Positions 1-11,084 are shown, counted from the first letter of the stretch. The stretch: 64,000 nt of DNA from Monodelphis domestica (GCF_027887165.1 NC_077229.1:371003501-371067500), one strand, 5' to 3'. The notes: generated from the sequence alone by a model not told the origin. Numbers and translations are program-made.

Positions 1-314
1 CGGAAAACTACTTCCACTTTAGTCATTATATATAAGCCTTTGACTATGTGAATCACAACAAATTATAGCAGGTTTTTAAATTGACTGAGTACTACATCAT
101 CTTACTTGTCTCCTGAGGAACTTGTATTAGGGCAAAGAAGCATCAGTTAGAACTGAATATGGAAAAATTGATTTGTTTAATATTGGAAAGGGAGTACAAA
201 GAGGCTGGATATTATAACCTCATTGATTCAACTTATTTGTGAAGTACATCATACCAAAATCCTGGCTGAAGAAGTAAAAAAATCCAGAATTAAGGTTGCC
301 AGAAGAAATATCTA
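1..314 (+). mobile_element. RTE-clade LINE reverse transcriptase remnant
   Basis: Reading the plus strand in shifting frames gives fragments typical of RTE-clade reverse transcriptase: a segment like KAFDxVNHNKL (about 32-70), then VRTEYGKIDLF, then NIGKGVQRGxIL, FNLxxKYII and LPEEIS near the right end. These correspond to the palm region (A-domain aspartate, then the block with RQGC-like residues) of RTE/BovB-like elements. Several stops and frame changes make it a dead copy. It begins before the window and is cut at about 314 by the 5' end of an L1. Recognition is by motif pattern, not by database match. Confidence 0.75.
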
Positions 315-962
315 GGGACTTCCGGTCAAGATGGCAGCTTAGAGAAAGCTAAAGTTCAGATCTCCTGAAACCCTTCCTTACTGATCTCAAACCGAATGCT
401 CCTAGGACACTGAAATTCAAAACGATCAACAGCATAGACCCCGGGAGTCCTCCTCCTGGACCTGGATCAAAAGGTACGCCCCCCCCCCCCCCAAAAGCCA
501 GAACCTGAGATCACTCAGACCTAAGGGGCAGGCAGAAGGAAGGTCCTAGGACCCATCCCCCTCAATCCAGAGTGCTGAGTCCGAGTCTGAGGCAGCAGAG
601 GCAACCTCAGAGCCTCACAGCCTGCTACTCTGAAGGCTGCTTCCTGAAAACAACCTAACCCAGTGGAGGGGGCACCCAGACAGCAGGGAAAAAGAGAGGG
701 ACAGGGGAGCTCGTAACCCCCTGGGAGGAGCCCTCGGAGCTCCAAGAAGCCGCAGCCCCTCCCCCTCAGAGAGCAGGGGCTTCTGAAACAACAGCAACCC
801 TCAGGACTGGCAAAAGTGCCTCGGGAGCCGGCTATTCTGAAGGCCACATCCTGAAAACAACCTGACCCAGTTGTGGGGGCACCCAGACAGCAGGGAAACA
901 GAGAGATGGGGGGTGGGGGGATGGAACTTATAACCCCCTGGCTGGATCCCTCCATCGGATAA
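315..962 (+). mobile_element. L1 5' UTR fragment (no body)
   Basis: The stretch opens with GGGACTTCCGGTCAAGATGG, a typical L1 5' terminus containing a YY1-like CAAGATGGC core. GC content rises sharply above the flanks, and a poly-C run lies near 480-492. Two related blocks about 200 bp apart (near 635-715 and 835-915) share wording such as CACCCAGACAGCAGGGAAA, so the UTR contains an internal tandem duplication. ORF1 and ORF2 do not follow; instead an opposite-strand L1 begins near 963. The long minus-strand open frame here (521-955) is a product of the GC-rich composition and is not called as a gene. Confidence 0.7.
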
Positions 963-3900
963 GTAATGATGTTACTGGATCAAAAAGTATGTATTCCTTT
1001 AACACCCTTTAGGTATAGCTCCAAAATGCCCCCCAGAATGGTTGAATCAGTTTACAACTCCAGCAGTAATCATTAGTGTCTCAATTTTGGCACATTCCTT
1101 CCAATATTTGTCATTTTCCTTGATTGTCACATTGTTTAATTTGATAGATGTGAAGTAGTAGCACAAAGTCATTTTAATTTGCATTCCTCTAATTAAGATG
1201 AATTTAGAATATTTTTATATGATTGTGGTGCTTCGAGGGAAGTTCATCCCCTCCCCGTCCTGGGTTGCTGACCTGTCTGTCAACATTCTTCACATACTAG
1301 AGTTATGTCTGTGTACATCAATATATGAAAGGGGGCAGGTCTTGTCTAGGCCCTTCTTGGAAGAACACCTGGCTGGAGAGAGAGGTGAGGAGAGAGATTA
1401 ATATGCCTATAGAATAGAGGCATGTGGTCTGAGAACTTAGAGTAAGGAAGAGATTTAAAACTATGCTTATCTACCTTTTCTATTAATAAACATTATGGAA
1501 AATAATAACTGGTAAATATCTTAATTTTAATTATAACAATGGTTATCTTTGACTTCTTTATCTGAAAAATGCCTATTCATATCCAATGAACTTTTATCAA
1601 TCAGAGAATGACTTTGATTTTTATCAATTTGTCTTAATTCTTTATATACTTGAGAAACATTAAACCTTTTTAAGAGAAATTTGTAATCAAAATGTTTTCC
1701 CAGTTTGTTGTTTTCTTTCTAAATTTGATTGCATTGGTATTGTTTGTATCAATTTTTTTTAAATTTAATATAATAAAAAGTATTCATACATATTGAAATG
1801 TTTTCTATCTCTTGTTTGGTCATAAATTCTTTCCTTCTCTGTAAATCTGACAGGTATAATATCACAACAGGAATAATATCACTCTTCATGTATAAAACAT
1901 ACACATTTTTACTTAATCTTGGCATAGGGTTTGAGATATTTATCTAAACCTAATTTTTGCCTTTTTTGTCCAATTTTCCCAGTAGTATTTTATCAAATAA
2001 TTAGTTCTTATCCCCAAACCTAGGATCTTTGGGTTAATCAAACACTTGATTTCTAGTCTATTCCATTTATCTATATTTCTTTTTCTAAACCAGTACCATA
2101 TTATTTTGTTGATTATTGCTCTATAATATGCATTAAGATCTGGTAGTGCTAGGCCCCCATTCTTCTAATGTTTTTCATTACCTCCCTTGATATTCTTGAT
2201 CTTTTGCTTTTCCAAATGAATTTTACTATTTTTTTAGTTGGAAAAAGTAAGTTTTTTTTTTTTGTAGACTTATTGGTATGGCATAGAATGAAGGAATTAA
2301 TTTAGGTACGATTATTACTTTTATTATATTATCTTGGCTTAATCATGAGCAATTCATGCTTTTCTAATTATTTGGATCTAATTTCATTTGTTTTAAAATT
2401 ATTTTGTAATCATGTTCATATAATTCCTGCATTCATCTTGAAAAACAGATTCCAAAGTATTTTATAATGTCTAGAGAGATTTTAGATTTTGTTTCTTTTC
2501 CTAACTCTTGCTGCTGACTTTTGTTGGAAATACATAGAACTACTGATCATTTATGTGGTTTTATTTTGTATCCTGCAACTTTACTAAAGTTATTATTTCA
2601 ACTATTTTTTAGTTGATTTTCTTGGATTCTATAAGTATATCATGGTCTTATCTGAAAAAATTGATAATTTAGCTTTCTCATTGCCTACTTTAATCCCTTC
2701 AGTTTCTTTTTCTTCTCTAATTTTTGTCATTAGTGTTTCTAGAACATTATTAAATAATAGAGGTGTTAATGGGAATACTTGCTTCATTCCTGATCTTATT
2801 GGGAAGCTTCCAAATTGTCTCCATTGCAGATGATACTTGATGATGATTTTAAATAAAGACTACTTATTGTTGTAAAGAAAGGCCATATTACATGGCACCA
2901 TATTTGTGTCATAAAAATAATGATAGGACTTTTTCTTTGTTTATTTTTCTAAATAGGTTGTATAGTATTGGTCTTAATTGTTCTTTAAATATTTGATAGA
3001 ATTCACTTGTGAATCCTTCTGGCCCAGGGAATTTTTTTCCTGGGGACTTCATGGATGATTTACTCAATTACTTTTTCTCAAATGGAATTATTTTGTTAAT
3101 CTAGGCAAGTAATTTTTTTTTAAAATTTTAATTCATTTCATATAGATTATCAGATTTATTGTCATATAATTGGGCAAAATAGCTACTAAAATTTGTTTTA
3201 ATTTCCTCTTTGTTAGGGGTGAAGTCACCCTTCTAATTTTTTATGGTGGTCATTTCATTCCCTTAATTAAATTAATCATTACTCTATCTATTTTATTTAT
3301 CCCCCCCAATTAAACCAATTCCTAGTATTTATTTGTTTAATGGTTCTTTTACTTGCAATTTTCTCAATTTGTTATTTGATTTTTAGGATTTCCAATTTAA
3401 TCTTTAGTTGGATTTTTTTGGTTCCCTTTCTAGTTTTTGTTTTTGTTGTTGTTGCTTGCCCAATTCATTAATCTGCTTTTTCTCTATTTTATTGATAAAA
3501 GTATTCAGGGATATTAATTTTGCCCTGAGTATTGCTTTGGCTATATCACATAAATTTAGATATGTTATCTCTTCATTTTAATTCCCTTAAATGACAGTGA
3601 TTATTTCTATGATTTCTTTTTGACTCACCCATTTTGAAGAATCAGATTATTTAATTTCCAATTAATTTTTAATTTGCCTTTTCAGGAAGCCTTATTGATT
3701 ATAATTATATTGCATTCTAATCTGAAAAAAGTTACAATTATGCTTTCTGTTTTTCTGTATTTGGTTGTGAAGTTTTAATGACCTAGTACATGGTCAATTT
3801 TCATATATGTACCATGTGTTTTGAATAGAAGGTATATTCCTTTTAATCCCTATTCAATTCTCTCCAGATATCGGTTAAATACAACTTTTTTTCTAAAATT

Positions 3901-4130
3901 TCATTCATTTCCTTTACTTGCTTTCTTATTTATTTTTTGGTTCTGTTAGCAGAAGGTTAAGTTCCCAAATTAATATAGTTTTTCCTCTCTATTTCCTCCT
4001 TAAGCTCCTTCAGTTTCTCCTTTAAAAATCTGGATGCTATACTATTTGGTGCATAAATGTTAAATAGTGATATTGATTCATTGTCTATCCCAGTAGACTG
4101 TTAATATTTCTACCATATGTGTTCTGGAAG
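963..4130 (-). mobile_element. Old L1 ORF2 remnant
   Basis: Read on the minus strand, this matches segment by segment the ORF2 of the full-length L1 at 31.6-34.9 kb. It runs from the C-terminal region (near 970-1180), through the reverse transcriptase (the block around 2640-2830 corresponds to the catalytic region with the F-x-DD context), to the endonuclease (near 4020-4090, cf. LINMYAPNG). It is heavily diverged, with many stops and small gaps, so it is much older than the L1 at 31-37 kb. A solo LTR is inserted at 1224-1538. The left (3') end abuts the L1 5' UTR fragment; the right end fades near 4130. Confidence 0.85.
1224..1538 (+). mobile_element. Solo LTR inside old L1
   Basis: This 315-bp block interrupts the L1 ORF2 alignment. 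It starts TGTGG and ends ATAACA (TG...CA termini), carries an AATAAA signal near 1484, and is flanked by ATGAT on the left and ATGGT on the right, an imperfect 5-bp duplication. These are the marks of a solo LTR, and the 5-bp flank would suit an ERVL/MaLR-type element. No internal retroviral sequence is present. The family is not identified. Confidence 0.55.
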
Positions 4131-4569
4131 TAAACATTAAAGATTTTCCCCTTAAAACTCATACTAAAGAGTTCTGACAGGCATATTTCCCCGTGGAATA
4201 AATATTGTGTCAATTAGCCATCCCCATTTCACTAGATTATAGAAAAAAAATTACCTAGTTTCTACAGTAAGAAGATTTAGGATAAAATATTCAGCATACC
4301 TGGAGCACACTTTCATTAAGGGTACACAGAGTTCATAGGAAATTGAACTCAAAGTTAAAAAGAACATCTAAAAAAAAGAATAATTCAAAGGATTTGCTTC
4401 CTATACATCCTTTACTCTGATTGGTAAGATCCCCATAAAGTTCCTTTAAGGTATGGTATGGATTTATGATGGACTCTTTATATTGACAAATTGCTATCTT
4501 CTTTAATCATATAGTTGTATTCAATGTATTCCTTAATTGCTGATTCATATAGTCAAGTTAGCCTCTTAT
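4131..4569. other. Unassigned AT-rich stretch
   Basis: About 440 bases between the old L1 and the family C LTR. No repeat family, open frame or RNA gene was recognised here. Confidence 0.5.
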
Positions 4570-4900
4570 TGTAAAAATTAAAATTAAATCTTAATAATAA
4601 AAATATTATATTTCATGAGGTTTATTAAAGATCATTAGAAATAAAGGAATAAAGAAGATACAAAATAAAAACCACGTGTCCATGGCTGATTAGACCATTA
4701 AAAATCCCCATGCTTAGCTTACCCCCATACTTGCTGCATCATTGCAAAGGCAGAGAGAGCATGGGAGGCATTACTGCAGATTAAATACCAATAACAAGAT
4801 CTTGCCAACATGGAGGCACAGGAGAGATTATAGGGAATTCTGGGAAATATCAAGGACTTCTGGGGAATGAAGTCTAATGTTCAAAATCTCCATTTATACA
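4570..4900 (-). mobile_element. LTR, family C, copy 1
   Basis: The reverse complement of this segment aligns along its whole length with 59846-60161. Shared landmarks include TATTTCCCAGAATTCCCTAT, the downstream TAATCAGCC, an AATAAACCTCAT polyadenylation region and a TTTTTACA end. With TGTA at the 5' and TACA at the 3' terminus, both copies look like short LTRs (about 320-330 bp). Both are solo. The flanks of this copy do not show a clear target duplication; the other copy does. Confidence 0.6.
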
Positions 4901-5124
4901 TTCCACCCTGAGACCTGTGGATGACTAGTCTCTCCAGAGGGTCTTATAAACACACCAGCTATGAAATTACAATAATTTGAGGATAAGAGGAAAAAAGAAC
5001 AAAACCAATACTTGCTGTTTTTCTCCAGCCTCGATCCTATGGAGCGAGTGCTCTAGCACTGTCCCCCCCATCACCCGGATCATCCCCTTGTTCCCTCCCT
5101 CCCTCCTGGAGCTTGGTGGGCCTT

Positions 5125-6000
5125 ACATGTGCGGCTACTGCCACTGCCGCTGCTGCAGGGAGGAAAGATGTATAGAAGGATAGATTTTGGAACAGAGCAT
5201 AATGCAGAGGTCTCACCACTACTCCCTAACATAGGAATGGATTACATTACAACAGAAGAGGAAAGGAGAGCCTTCACTAAATGTAATCAAGAGAACTTCT
5301 GGTACAGATCTCTTCTGTTTTCTGCATCAAGTATGTTGGTTACTCAGGGATTAGTTGCTAAAAGAATTCTTTCCAGTCACCCCAAATATGGTTCTGTTCC
5401 TAAACTTGTATTTGCTTGTGTAATGGGATACGTAGATGGAAAAATTCTTATGTGAAAACTTGTCAAGAGAAATTTAAAGGGCTTGAAAATTCTCCTCTTG
5501 GTGAAGCTCTGCATCTGAGACAGGGAGCTTGACTTGGATCACCTGGATATCTTTCACAAAAGTCAGGATTTGCGCCTGCACCTTCATCTATTCAAGCATC
5601 CCCCACATCTGAAAAAAAATGAAAAAGTTCCTTTCCTCTTTATGAACCAGTCTGCTTCAGTGCTTCCTTGAATGAATCAACTCCTACTGGTATCACTGAT
5701 TATAATGCCCAAGGATCTGATACAAGCATAGAAGAAAATATTTCTAAGAAAAAAATTTGTTACATATGAAGAATTAAGGAATAAGAATAGAGAAATATAT
5801 GAGGTTTCCTTGCCACAAAAAAAGTGACACCCCACTTAAGTCTATGCATGAAAGAACACCAAAAAATAGGGAAAGTAAATCAATATGCAGATACTTGGGA
5901 TGAGTGAAAAAATTGTGTTGTCTACTGAAGAGAGTTTGTATTGAGTCTTCTGAAGAGAATTTCAGCTAACCAGCATCTAGGTGGTCATGATCATCTGCAA
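5125..6000 (+). pseudogene. OCIAD1: OCIAD1 processed pseudogene
   Basis: OCIAD1 encodes an OCIA-domain protein of endosomal and mitochondrial membranes. From an ATG at 5168 the frame gives a protein opening like OCIAD1, with DYITTEEERRAF, CNQENFWYRS, SSMLVTQGLVAK and SSHPKYGSVPKLVFACVMGY, the OCIA domain (about residues 25-95). A 1-base deletion near 5447, just after GKI, shifts the frame; the next frame continues YVKTCQEKFK, LENSPLGEAL. Further stops and small indels follow. The C-terminal block (YADTWDE then stop, ending 5907) is still recognisable. There are no introns, and GC-rich 5' UTR-like sequence precedes the ATG, so this is a retrocopy. The mRNA-derived part may start upstream of 5125, and the 3' end is uncertain. 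Confidence 0.88.
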
Positions 6001-6303
6001 GAAAGTGCAGAAGCAGTCTCCAAAAGTATATTTAAAAGAAGAAATGAAGATTTTAGTAGTGTGACTTAACAGAAGGTTTAATATTAATTATGGATTTTAA
6101 GGTTAATATTGGATCAATGTACACTGCTTGGGAAACTAGATGAATGAAGGCATTGGACTGTGATTTTATAGAATTTATAAAATCATCTAAGATTGATGCA
6201 CTAGAATAGGCATAGACAGATAAAGTACTATATGTGTGTTTGTGCACATATGGACAAAGCAACCAAAATGTTAAGTATTAAAATCCTTTCATGGTTGCCA
6301 GAC
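6001..6303. other. Possible 3' UTR of the OCIAD1 retrocopy
   Basis: No repeat was recognised in these 300 bases. By position they could be the 3' UTR of the OCIAD1 retrocopy or ordinary flanking DNA. Confidence 0.3.
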
Positions 6304-7048
6304 TGTTAAGGGTAAAATTAGGGTTGTTGACTGAATATATTAATTTAGTGGTCGCCAGAGATTTAAATTCAATCCCAATAAAATACTCAACTCAGTTTGG
6401 GATTTTTTGGTGGTTTAATTACAAAAGTAGGAAGAAATTAAGAAGAAGAAAGAGAGGAAATGGTATAAGATTTCTCTGGCCTAGCCTAAACCAGAGGAAG
6501 TTCAGAGGTCTCAGCCACAAGGCCTCCTCAGAAGATTAAATCTAGCTTGGCTTCCATCCATGAGGTCTCCTCAGAGATGAGGGACTTCCTAAGAGGAGGT
6601 AATGGAAAGGAGGAATCAGCAGCCACTCACCAAGGTCACGAGGGAAGATGCCTCATCTAAACCACACTACAAAGCTTCTCTCAGTAACCTCACCGCCAAG
6701 CTGCAAATGCCAAAAGACCTCCAGGAGCTCTCAACCTCGCCGAGCCACAAGAACCCAATGTTTCTCAGCGAGCCCAACGTCTCTGAGGGAGATCGAGCAG
6801 AGTGGAAGTGACACAAAATGTATAGACAGTTCTTTACATCACTTTCTGTGTCTCACTGTACCAATGGTAGCTTAAACTTGGCTTAGGACAGCCCAGAGGG
6901 TCAGTCAGTTGTTTCTGATTTTTCACTTGTTAGCACATGTCAGTCATAGACCATCCTCCTCACAGTTAATCCTTAAGTGGGGGTGTGTACATTCCTAATT
7001 GCTAGAATTCTAAAGACTAAGTAGGGTGGAGTATATCTAAAATTCACA
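6304..7048 (-). mobile_element. Solo LTR, family A, copy 1
   Basis: On the minus strand this starts TGTGAATTTTAG at 7048 and ends ACCCTTAACA at 6304, 745 bp with TG...CA termini. It contains an ATTAA/AATAAA-type polyadenylation region near 6410-6430 (reverse strand). It aligns with the plus-strand copy at 7138-7880 and five other places in the window. No gag, pol or env sequence is attached. Flanking 4-6 bases do not match, so the insertion boundary has been altered. Confidence 0.8.
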
Positions 7049-7137
7049 CCCCCCCCTGATGATGACTGGGGGAATAGTCTCCCCAATTGATCACTAAACA
7101 TAATCATCCTGCACCTCTAAATTCTTCTAACTGCAGG

Positions 7138-7880
7138 TGTGAATTTTAGATTTACTCCACCCTGCTTAGTCTAACAAAACAGGAATGTCTATACCCCTAC
7201 TTAAGGATTAAGTGTTGAGAAGGAGGGCCTATGACAGACATGTGCTAGCAAACGACAAATCAGAAACAACTGACAGACCCCCTGGGCTGTCCTAAGTCAA
7301 GCTTAAGCTACCATTAGTACATGTGAGATGCAGGAAGTGATGTAAAAACAGTCTATATATTTCGTGTCACTTCCTCTCTCCTTTCGTTTTTTTTTCGCAG
7401 AGAGGTGGCTCTGGCTTTTGTGGCGGAGAGGTGGCTGGTTGCAACATGCTGAGTGTCTTGGCATTTTGGCGTGGCTGCAGCTATTGTCTGGGTTTGGCAG
7501 TGAGCATCCTTGATACAATACTGGGAAAACCTTAGTAGCCTAGTTCAGATGAGACATCTTCACTGAGCTCTCTCAGAGTTTAGGCTGATTCTTTTTTTTT
7601 CCCTCCTTTAGTTTACCTAAAAATGTCATCCTCCTAGGAGGCCCCTCATCTCAAAGGAGGCCTCATGGCTGGAAGATCTCTGAATTTCCTTTGGCTCAGG
7701 CTAGGCTGGAGAAATCCTATACCCTTTACCCTCTCTCTTCTTCTTAATTCCTTCCCTCTATATTAATTAAACCACCATAAAATTTCCAAACTGACTTGAG
7801 TATTTTTATTTGGGATTGAATTAAATCCCTGGTGACCAATTAAATTTATATTCAGTCTCAACCCTAAATTTACCCTTACG
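7138..7880 (+). mobile_element. Solo LTR, family A, copy 2
   Basis: Starts TGTGAATTTTAGATTTACTC at 7138 and fades near 7880, where the family normally ends CCCTTAACA. It is the inverted partner of 6304-7048, with only 89 bases between their 5' ends (head to head). Similarity is high by eye along the arm, including the CAGAAACAACTGAC block and the ATTAATTAAACCACCATAAAA polyadenylation region near 7770. The true 3' end is blurred, so no target duplication could be verified. Confidence 0.78.
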
Positions 7881-8599
7881 GGTGCATACAAAATTTCACC
7901 GTCTAAAAGGAAACTATAATAATTAGAGAGAAGAGGGGAATAGAAGAGAGAAAGCAAAACCAATATTTTGCTTGGCGCATAGACAAAAACCAATTAGGGG
8001 GCAATTTCTTTTTGGCATAAGAGTATGCATTCAAATTAAGTGTTCAATCAACCTTCAGTTCAATCAACCACACCCAAAATTTTTTCTGTATCTTCTTGAT
8101 GTAGTGTAGGGTTTCAGGCATCTTTCTGCAGCAGTTCATCCTCTGGATTTAAGAGTTAGCAAGCTTCTTTCCTTGAAGTTCTTTCCCAAACAAAATTTTT
8201 AAATATTGGATTTTTATTAAACTATAATAACACCCCCCCAAAGTGGATGTTAAGAAACACCCAGTTCAATATATTCCATGGATATCCTTAACATCATTGC
8301 CAAGAATTCCTAAATCTTTAGGTCTTGGCTTGCAAGGTCTTTTTTTTCTGATTAAAGACCTGTCTCTTCTCACTTATTGACTCAAATTATTTCCATCCAG
8401 GATTTAGGTAACATGCTTCTTTAGTAAACAGGTCTAAAGAAGTTTTGGGCAGATCTTCAACTGATCTCAATACACCACTTGTGTACCAATATGGAGATTG
8501 ATTGATGGATTAAACACATCTGACCCTTGTTACATCTATTCATTTATTTCATATTAGTTTTTGATTCAATTAGGTATTCAAAACATTCTTCATCCATTG
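7881..8599. other. Unassigned AT-rich stretch
   Basis: No recognisable coding or repeat family was found between the family A LTR and the L1 remnant. It could contain decayed internal sequence of the LTR element, but no primer-binding site or protein motif supports that. Confidence 0.4.
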
Positions 8600-9730
8600 G
8601 GAAGTAGATGAACGCAGAAAAAACAAATTAACTATGTCAAATGGAAAAAGAGGCAACAATGATTTCAGACAAAGCAAAAGCATAGATAGACAATAAAAGA
8701 GCATATCACAGAAACTAACTAATAGTAAAAGATACCATAGATAATAAAGTAAAAAATTAAAAAAGATTACAGTAAGTTTCCATAATAAATATGTCACTCC
8801 TCAACTATATTCTCAGTATAGAAGAATTGAGTCAAGTTTATAAAATGACAGGTATTCTCCAATGAATAAGTGGTCAAAGGACATAAACAGACATTTTTAG
8901 AAGACTAAATCAAAACTATCTCTAATCATATGAAATCATGTAATTCTCAGTACCATCTCATACCTTTCAGAAATAAAAAAATTCTAAAGGGATGAAGGGA
9001 ATATAAGTATACTAATGAACTGGTAATGGAGAATTGAATCAGTCTAACCATTCTGGGCAACAATTTGGAACAATATAAACTAAAGAACTGTGCATATCCA
9101 TTGATCTATTACTAGGTCTGCATCACAAAGATATCAAAGAAAAAGGAAAAGGACCAATATGTGGAAAAATATTTGCAGCAGTTGTTTTTGTGATGGCAAA
9201 GATATGGAAATTGAGGGAATCCTTAAAAACTGGAGAATGACTAAACAATTTGTAGTATATGATTGTGAATCTTTCCTATTGTGCCATAAAACATAATGAG
9301 GGAGATGTTTCCAGAACTTGGCAAGAGCTATATGATCTTCTGAAAAGTGGAGTGAGAAGAAATGGGAAGTCTGATTATACTCAGTAGCAGCAATGTTGTA
9401 ATGATTGATTAACTGTGAAATGCTTAGCTACTAGGATCAATACAATACTCCAAGACCATTCATGCTGACAAAAGAGAAAACTTGTGAATTCTGAATACAC
9501 ATTGAAATATAACTTTCTAATCTTCTTTTTTGGAAATTTGCCTAATATGGAAATATGTCCTGCAAGATTTCACATGTAAAATTGATATCGTACTGCTTAT
9601 GTTCACAGTGACTGTGAGAGGTTGTGTTAAGGGAGACAGAAAATAGGGATCTCAAACTTTTTGTTTGTTTTCTATGCTTTTAAAAATGAAAATGTACTTT
9701 ATAAATAACAAATAAATATATTTATAGATA
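8600..9730 (+). mobile_element. Internally deleted L1, copy 1
   Basis: The left part (about 8655-8750) resembles the L1 ORF2 endonuclease region (SKAKxxLIKRDKxGxYxLLKGxIDNEVI). At about 8755 it jumps to the C-terminal ORF2 region, and then follows ORF2 to its end (GLHHKDIKEKGKGPICGKIFAA; the FVVYDCESFLLCHKT region near 9250). The 3' UTR follows (9500-9720), with A-rich sequence and AATAAATA near 9710. The reverse transcriptase is absent. The same junction is seen in the copy at 50960-51718. Stops are frequent. Confidence 0.7.
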
Positions 9731-9964
9731 ATAAGAAAGAATGTAAAGAAATACACTTGCTTATAAAATGTCATTTACCTTCAAAGTAAGGCAAGCATGC
9801 TGGTGGAGAAGGTTTCATTTCACGTGCTATTACTTAACATAATTTAGTTTCTACACACATAATGCTATGTTTAAATTCAAAATTGGCCTTACACATTACT
9901 TTTGATATATAATTTTATTGCTAAACTTAATTGCTGTTTTTTTTTTTTACTTAAGTTAAGTATC

Positions 9965-10390
9965 ATTATTTTATTCATTGAATTTTGACTGTTCTGCCAC
10001 ACTTTCCTTGATTTCACTTAGAGGTCATTTCAACAGAAATCTTTCCATGGAAGTTTGTTTCTTCCTCCTTTCAGAACATTTCAATAATGTGTGAAACAAG
10101 TGTCTTTACACAGCTCCAATGCACATCCTGTTGTAACTTTTTCTGGGTGTGTCTTTTCAATAAACTGTTAAATTTCCCCCAAATTCTCAACATTTCCTTA
10201 ATCTTGCTTGTACTGATTACCTCATCCACCTTGGGCTCCTCCCAACTAATTTTCTGCAAAACCTCCATATGCTGCTCCTGGTGTAATTCCTTCCATTCTT
10301 CCATTGTTGATTCTTCACTGTACTTCTCTACTAAGTCTTCAACATCATTTTCATTCACCTCCAGGACCATGGACTTAGCTGATCAGAAGC
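9965..10390 (-). mobile_element. Tigger/pogo-like transposase C-terminus remnant
   Basis: On the minus strand an open frame of 99 residues (10370 to 10071) reads EVNENDVEDLVEKYSEES, then WKELHQEQHMEVLQ, then VISTSKIKEMLRIWGKFNSL. This is the acidic tail of Tigger/TIGD-type (CENP-B/DDE) transposases, with the ELxExxxEELT and EExKEL pattern. After a frame change, RRKKQTSMERFLLK follows (near 10010-10050), like the terminal RRQKQxSLDRFL motif of that family. The frame also continues a few codons upstream of the first ATG (SAKSM), so the ATG is internal. The DDE catalytic core and the terminal inverted repeats were not found. Fragment only; inference from motif. Confidence 0.6.
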
Positions 10391-10394
10391 TATG

Positions 10395-10930
10395 GATTAT
10401 AATTTCATTTTTTCTGTTGTTTATGCATATATTTTCCTTCTTTCCCCCTTTTTATTGGTTGTATTCTTGCTCCTTTGTTTATTTGCTGGATCTGTAAGTT
10501 TGGGCTTTTCTTCCCTTAAGGGGCTTCTTCTCAGCTCTTCTGATTAAATGGATTTGGCTGATGGAGCTTACCTGTAATATTAATGTTCCCTGAGGTAAAG
10601 GTGAGAATGTGGAGGCTGAAAATATTTACCCCTCAGTCCTCTTCTCTGCTCCTCTCTGCCATTCACCTCCCTGACAGATGCCTGGTTAAAGGCCTGAGTT
10701 TCCCATGGTGGTACCAAGGTACTCTGTTGAGGTAGCTGAGTCCTACTGAGGGTCTCAGTGCAGTAGGTGGGGGAGGAGTGTTCAACTTTATTTGTGTACC
10801 TTACAGGTTGAATGGAGTAGGAGAGACCTGTGGCTCTGTCTTATTACTGATTTGACTTTCTGTCTATTTTGTATACTTGCTCTTCTTGTTGTTTGCTATC
10901 TTTGTCTCAAAAAAATGTTAAAAAATGTTT
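10395..10930. other. GC-richer block, possible L1 5' UTR
   Basis: Between 10500 and 10830 the composition becomes more GC-rich, with TCTGATTAAATGGATTTGGC and CTCAGTGCAGTAGG, resembling what is seen in marsupial L1 5' UTRs on the minus strand. This is only a resemblance; no ORF1 is attached and the call is tentative. Confidence 0.25.
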
Positions 10931-11084
10931 AAAACAAAACATTTAAATGTTTTAAAACAAAAAGAATCTCTGGGCTAGATGATCTTTTAGTTTTACTTCT
11001 AATATTTTATGATTACAAAATATTATACTTTGTAGTAAAGATGGTTGAACAAATTTTGTAAAAAGTTTAAATTCCTCCAAAAGG

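Noticed and set aside
521-955. 144-codon minus-strand open frame
   Set aside because: It is antisense to an L1 5' UTR; the repeats in its sequence come from the UTR duplication. No known domain.
6602-6875. Two overlapping plus-strand open frames
   Set aside because: They lie inside the family A LTR on its antisense strand and have no domain.
10087-10497. 136-codon plus-strand open frame
   Set aside because: It is the shadow of the Tigger-like frame on the other strand and has no recognisable domain.
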